Shown here: positions 60,657-64,000 of the stretch, in pieces
Layout of the letters: every line of letters begins with the position of its first letter
Numbering within the stretch: position 1 is the first letter of the stretch
Origin: Polyodon spathula
Taxonomy: Eukaryota; Chordata; Actinopteri; Acipenseriformes; Polyodontidae
Direction: 5' to 3'
Assembly: GCF_017654505.1 (NCBI RefSeq)
Contig: NC_054545.1
Coordinates: forward strand, 16,630,547 to 16,694,546
Length of the DNA stretch: 64,000 bases
Notes under the pieces: model-generated
Told to the model about the DNA's origin: nothing
The model's database searches: none
Seen by the model: the letters and a program-made list of their open reading frames with translations, nothing else
Program-made: the position numbers and the translations under genes

Positions 60657-62099
60657 CTGCAGGGTAAAGAGGAGGGTAAGGGGGCAGTTATACACTGCAC
60701 TTTTGTACTGCACACACACCCACACACGTACGTGCATGGGTGTGCCAACCCAGATACACAAACAGAAACCAACACTAAGATGTGTTTCATTTAATTTAGG
60801 GAACATTAAATTGACTGTTTATTAGAATTTAATTTGATTTTCTTTCAGTGGAATTATTACCTAAGGTTGCAAAAGTTGAAACCATGAACGAAAAACAAAA
60901 TCATAAAATGGTACAGTATTTTACTAAACGTATGACCGAAAATGTCCTGTTTTATGAGGATCTGGCATTCATTTCTATTTTTTTGCTTTTCAAAACATAA
61001 ATTGGTGCATTGTGAACCACTTTAACTATATACTGTTGAGAAAAATCTATAAAAAGTTTGAAAAAAACAAAAACAAGTAAAATATTAAGATGACTATAAA
61101 GTACTAAATTAAGTCTGATTAAAAATGTGTATGAGTGTTTAAACTATAATTATCAGTAGTAATTAAACAGAATTCAACTGAAAAAGGCACATACATTATA
61201 TACACAAAATTAGTTTACTCCTATGCTGTTTAAAGTCACCTTCTCTATACTAGAACAGCCTGTACACATGTTGACAGAACTAATTCAAAGTGCTGGGCAT
61301 TCACTTGTATTGAATCTGTTCTTGATTGCAGACACTGCAACACCTCTTTCTACTAATAGATACCAGTAAACAGTCCAATATCTAGTAATGCACTGTTTCT
61401 GCTTTAGAACTGTAAGATGCACACACAGCTGCAGTCCACTAGGGGTTGCCGATGGACTAGTATTGGTTCCAAAAGCACAAGGATTAGTTTTAGGAGGAAA
61501 GGATTGTACAAAATGCAATACTGTACGTCGCAGAAAGATGGATGTCTAGGTTAAATCACTATATAGGCCTATACGTAATTATGCCTCTCAAGTTTCTACA
61601 CCTAATGTCAACAGGTAATAATTGCATCAGTGAAATTCATCCTTGGCTGTAACACAAAATAAGCGCTATCAGCAACATGAAAAAGTGTATCAGCATGGCC
61701 TATATCTACCCTGTGCACATGCAGAAGTGTAGGATTGACAGTCAGATGCCACCATATAAACTCAGACTGTGATAAACACAATACCTTGTGCTAAAGAAAG
61801 TTCCATCACAACTGGAAAAGCTGTTCTCTCGACATACAGTAAAGTGTATAAATATGCAAGTGCGACTATCCTCAGCAAATACTGAGACAGGTCTGAAAGT
61901 ATCCTATCAGCCATGTGCAGGGGTCATACCATTTACAATGATGTAATACAGTGCCGCTCCAGTGGAAGTAAGTGCAGCATACCATGTGGCTGATTTAACA
62001 ACCAATTTAAAAGGTTTTCTTCCTCATACCTAATTCCCTAATACCTTTTGTCCACCTGTGCTGTTTGCATTATCCCCCCTGTGCTGCATGCACTCTTAC
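60657..62099 (-). other. sipa1l1: sipa1l1 intron
   Basis: A 1.44 kb intron from GTAAGAG (62099) to TGCAG (60657). No element or exon was recognised inside. Confidence 0.8.
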
Positions 62100-62321
62100 T
62101 TTCTGGTGTCCCCGAAATCCACAGAGTTGATGGTGCCCCCGGGCTTCCTCCAGCCGATCAGGTACTTGCTGGTGGCCCCCTGACGTGGGTAGAAGGTCTT
62201 GGGGCCGGGGGAAAGGGAGGTCTGGGAGGAAGGGGAAGTGGCTGGGTGAGAGTCCTCCCGCGGAGAGCTCCGGCTGGAGCCAAACACCACAGGGCTGCCT
62301 GAGTGCCTGGAGCTGAGGGTG
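62100..62321 (-). CDS. sipa1l1: sipa1l1 exon: start of the C-terminal region seen here
   Basis: SIPA1L1 (SPAR) is a Rap GTPase-activating scaffold that acts at the postsynaptic density and cytoskeleton. It has RapGAP, PDZ, a C-terminal SPAR domain and a coiled coil. Only the C-terminal 358 residues lie in the window. This 222 bp exon runs from acceptor TCTCTGTCTCAG to donor AGAAA|GTAAGA, entering in phase 2 and leaving in phase 2. It encodes [18 protein letters not shown], a Ser/Pro-rich part, then [19 protein letters not shown] and GDTR, reading into KRHQSDG of the next exon. YLIGW.KP.GTINSV is a family signature. Paralogues SIPA1L2 and SIPA1L3 are alternatives, but the terminal residues and the rgs6 neighbour favour SIPA1L1. 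Upstream exons are outside the window. Confidence 0.9.
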
Positions 62322-63702
62322 CTGAGACAGAGAAATGAGAGGGGCAATTACATCATGAGGGCTCACCGATACACCAGGTGAAAGTACAGCAGCAAATAAC
62401 AGTGCAATGGGATGTTTCTTCTCTATGCTATACTTTATAATGCATGTATGTTTTTCCAGAGTCTTTGCAGGACAACATACTGTACCCCATAGGGTTCAAA
62501 ATCAGTTTGATCATTCTAAAAAGTAATCTGGAAGGAATGTCGATAGAGTTTCGTCAATCTGGTAGTACCTTTGAATCAGAGACTAATGGAACTGGATAAG
62601 TGACCACAGTGCTTGCATAGGTTGAAAGCAGCAAATCCACAAAATGACAACAGTGAATGATTTGCAGGTTGATTATAAGCTTCCATGTCACTCCACAGAA
62701 TACCCACACAAGTTTCATCATAATCAGATCAGCAGATATCAAAAGACAGGGAAACTTCACTGGGTACAATCAGTCATGCAGTATATCAGAATTTTTAGAA
62801 CCTTCTGGGGTACTAAAATTGCCCTGTCGAGACTTTGAAAAAAAAACAACATATGCATTATAAGTATAGCACAGTCAGGAAACGTACCAAGGTAGAATTA
62901 TACATGCAGACCGATGTGGACATACAGATCTCCGATTGCACTCATTTAACAATGTTTCACATATTTAGGGGGAAGTAGGAAACAGAAGTGTTCTAGTAGT
63001 GTGATGGTAACAGTTTACAATCAGTTAAAATGAAACGTGTGTTGCTTTCTCACTTATTCTCCTTAAAAAGACTACCTGGTGGAAGGTAAAATAAAAAGTG
63101 AATCTGTCTCCTAGGATGAATGCGGATAGCCCATTCTGCAGTCTAACATACAGCACATTAGCATTCAGATGGGATACACAGTGAATGCAGAGCGGTGACT
63201 CACTTGCAGTTTCATAATGATCTGCATTAAATGGAGCCCACTCTGAAATCATCCTCTGGAAATCTACCTAGCTAGTTACGGTGGTTGGGGAGAGGGGGGG
63301 GCAGGACGTTCCTGCAGGAGGGTCTGCTTGAAGTGGGAATCTGAATTTCTCCAGTGTCTTTTCAACAATAAACTGATGATAAAACAGGCTCTTGTAACAG
63401 AACTAGAAAGGCATGACATTTAAAAAAAATCAATCAATCAATCAATCAATAAACAGAGCAAATCTGGGAGCATTGTGATCTAGAATCAGACCAATGCAAT
63501 GATAATAAGTGTTCTTTCAGCTTGGTCCTACTAGGTTTCCTGTATTACACTTCCCTGCTGGGAGAAAGACAGAAAGAAAAAAAAATACGGGGGAGTAGAG
63601 GAATCAAAGAACACAGAGAAAATTTTTTTTAAAAAAAACTCAAAAGAATTTGGGTCAGTTATATAACTTGCCGAACAAACACGAAATTCATTTTAGAATC
63701 AT
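62322..63702 (-). other. sipa1l1: sipa1l1 intron (upstream part)
   Basis: Intronic sequence with no exon recognised. A six-unit (CAAT)n tract lies near 63430..63452. The next upstream sipa1l1 exon must be beyond position 64000 or too short to recognise. Confidence 0.6.
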
Positions 63703-63728
63703 ATATACACACACACACACACACAAAC

Positions 63729-63802
<74 letters not shown>

Positions 63803-63827
63803 CATACATACACACACACACAGGGTA
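63703..63827. repeat. Compound (CA)n/(TA)n microsatellite
   Basis: Alternating CA and TA dinucleotide blocks extend over about 125 bp. Thr/His/Tyr-rich frames through it are artefacts. Confidence 0.97.
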
Positions 63828-64000
63828 TTTTATATAGTGACTGACTTATTGTGACACTGCTGTGAAAACAACAAAGCGAAAAAGCATTCACTGCTGAAGA
63901 TCAGGTATATAACAATGCAGCTTCGTCCTTGGATAAAGGGTATTATTTTATCTTTTGGGAAAAAAAATAAAAAACCCACCAGTAGCAATGAACATATTTA

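Noticed and set aside
62048..62366. Plus- and minus-strand open frames overlapping the 62.1 kb exon
   Set aside because: Only the minus frame with [10 protein letters not shown] fits the splice phases. The others are shadows.
63250..63370. Possible further sipa1l1 exon on the minus strand
   Set aside because: A CCTCCTGCAG acceptor-like site exists, but the following frame stops quickly and has no family motif.

Overview
The window is vertebrate nuclear DNA, AT-rich, intron- and intergene-dominated, and packed with fish-type transposable elements. The mix of tRNA-derived SINEs, a CR1/L2-like LINE with an octamer tail, an L1/Tx1 relic, Tc1, piggyBac and hAT-type MITEs points to a ray-finned fish. 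My best guess is a non-teleost lineage such as sturgeon or paddlefish, but that is an inference from remembered repeat families.

Two protein-coding genes can be supported, both on the minus strand. At the right, seven consecutive exons (62321 down to 54729) encode the last 358 residues of a SIPA1L-family Rap GTPase-activating protein. All splice junctions keep one open frame and end in a leucine-zipper-like coiled coil and a family-typical C-terminus. About 25 kb further along the same strand, a small exon (29397..29297) carries the start codon and first 28 residues of an R7-type regulator of G-protein signalling, best matched by RGS6. In human, SIPA1L1 and RGS6 are neighbours in the same orientation on chromosome 14, so each call supports the other. 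No further rgs6 coding exon was recognised, so its first coding intron probably fills positions 1 to 29296 and runs off the left edge.

The rest is repeats. From 1 to 29 kb (putative rgs6 intron): a foldback element with telomere-like repeats, two copies of an LTR-like repeat, a Tc1 relic, two SINE fragments, a foldback split by LTR-like sequence, an L1/Tx1 3' end, a 634 bp TIR element, and a gag-like pseudogene with a CCHC knuckle behind a TATA box. From 29 to 54 kb (between the genes): a MITE, a complete SINE, a 250 bp GA tract, a 2.2 kb CR1/L2-like LINE with two in-frame stops and an altered catalytic motif, a second SINE family, and a 1.17 kb internally deleted piggyBac element inserted at TTAA inside an older foldback element. 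The sipa1l1 introns hold a palindromic MITE, a hAT-like MITE with an 8 bp target duplication, and a 1.06 kb TIR element.

No CRISPR array, bacterial gene, rRNA or genuine tRNA gene was seen. The most informative non-gene observation is the nested piggyBac insertion, because a related foldback copy at 617..958 supplies the matching empty site.
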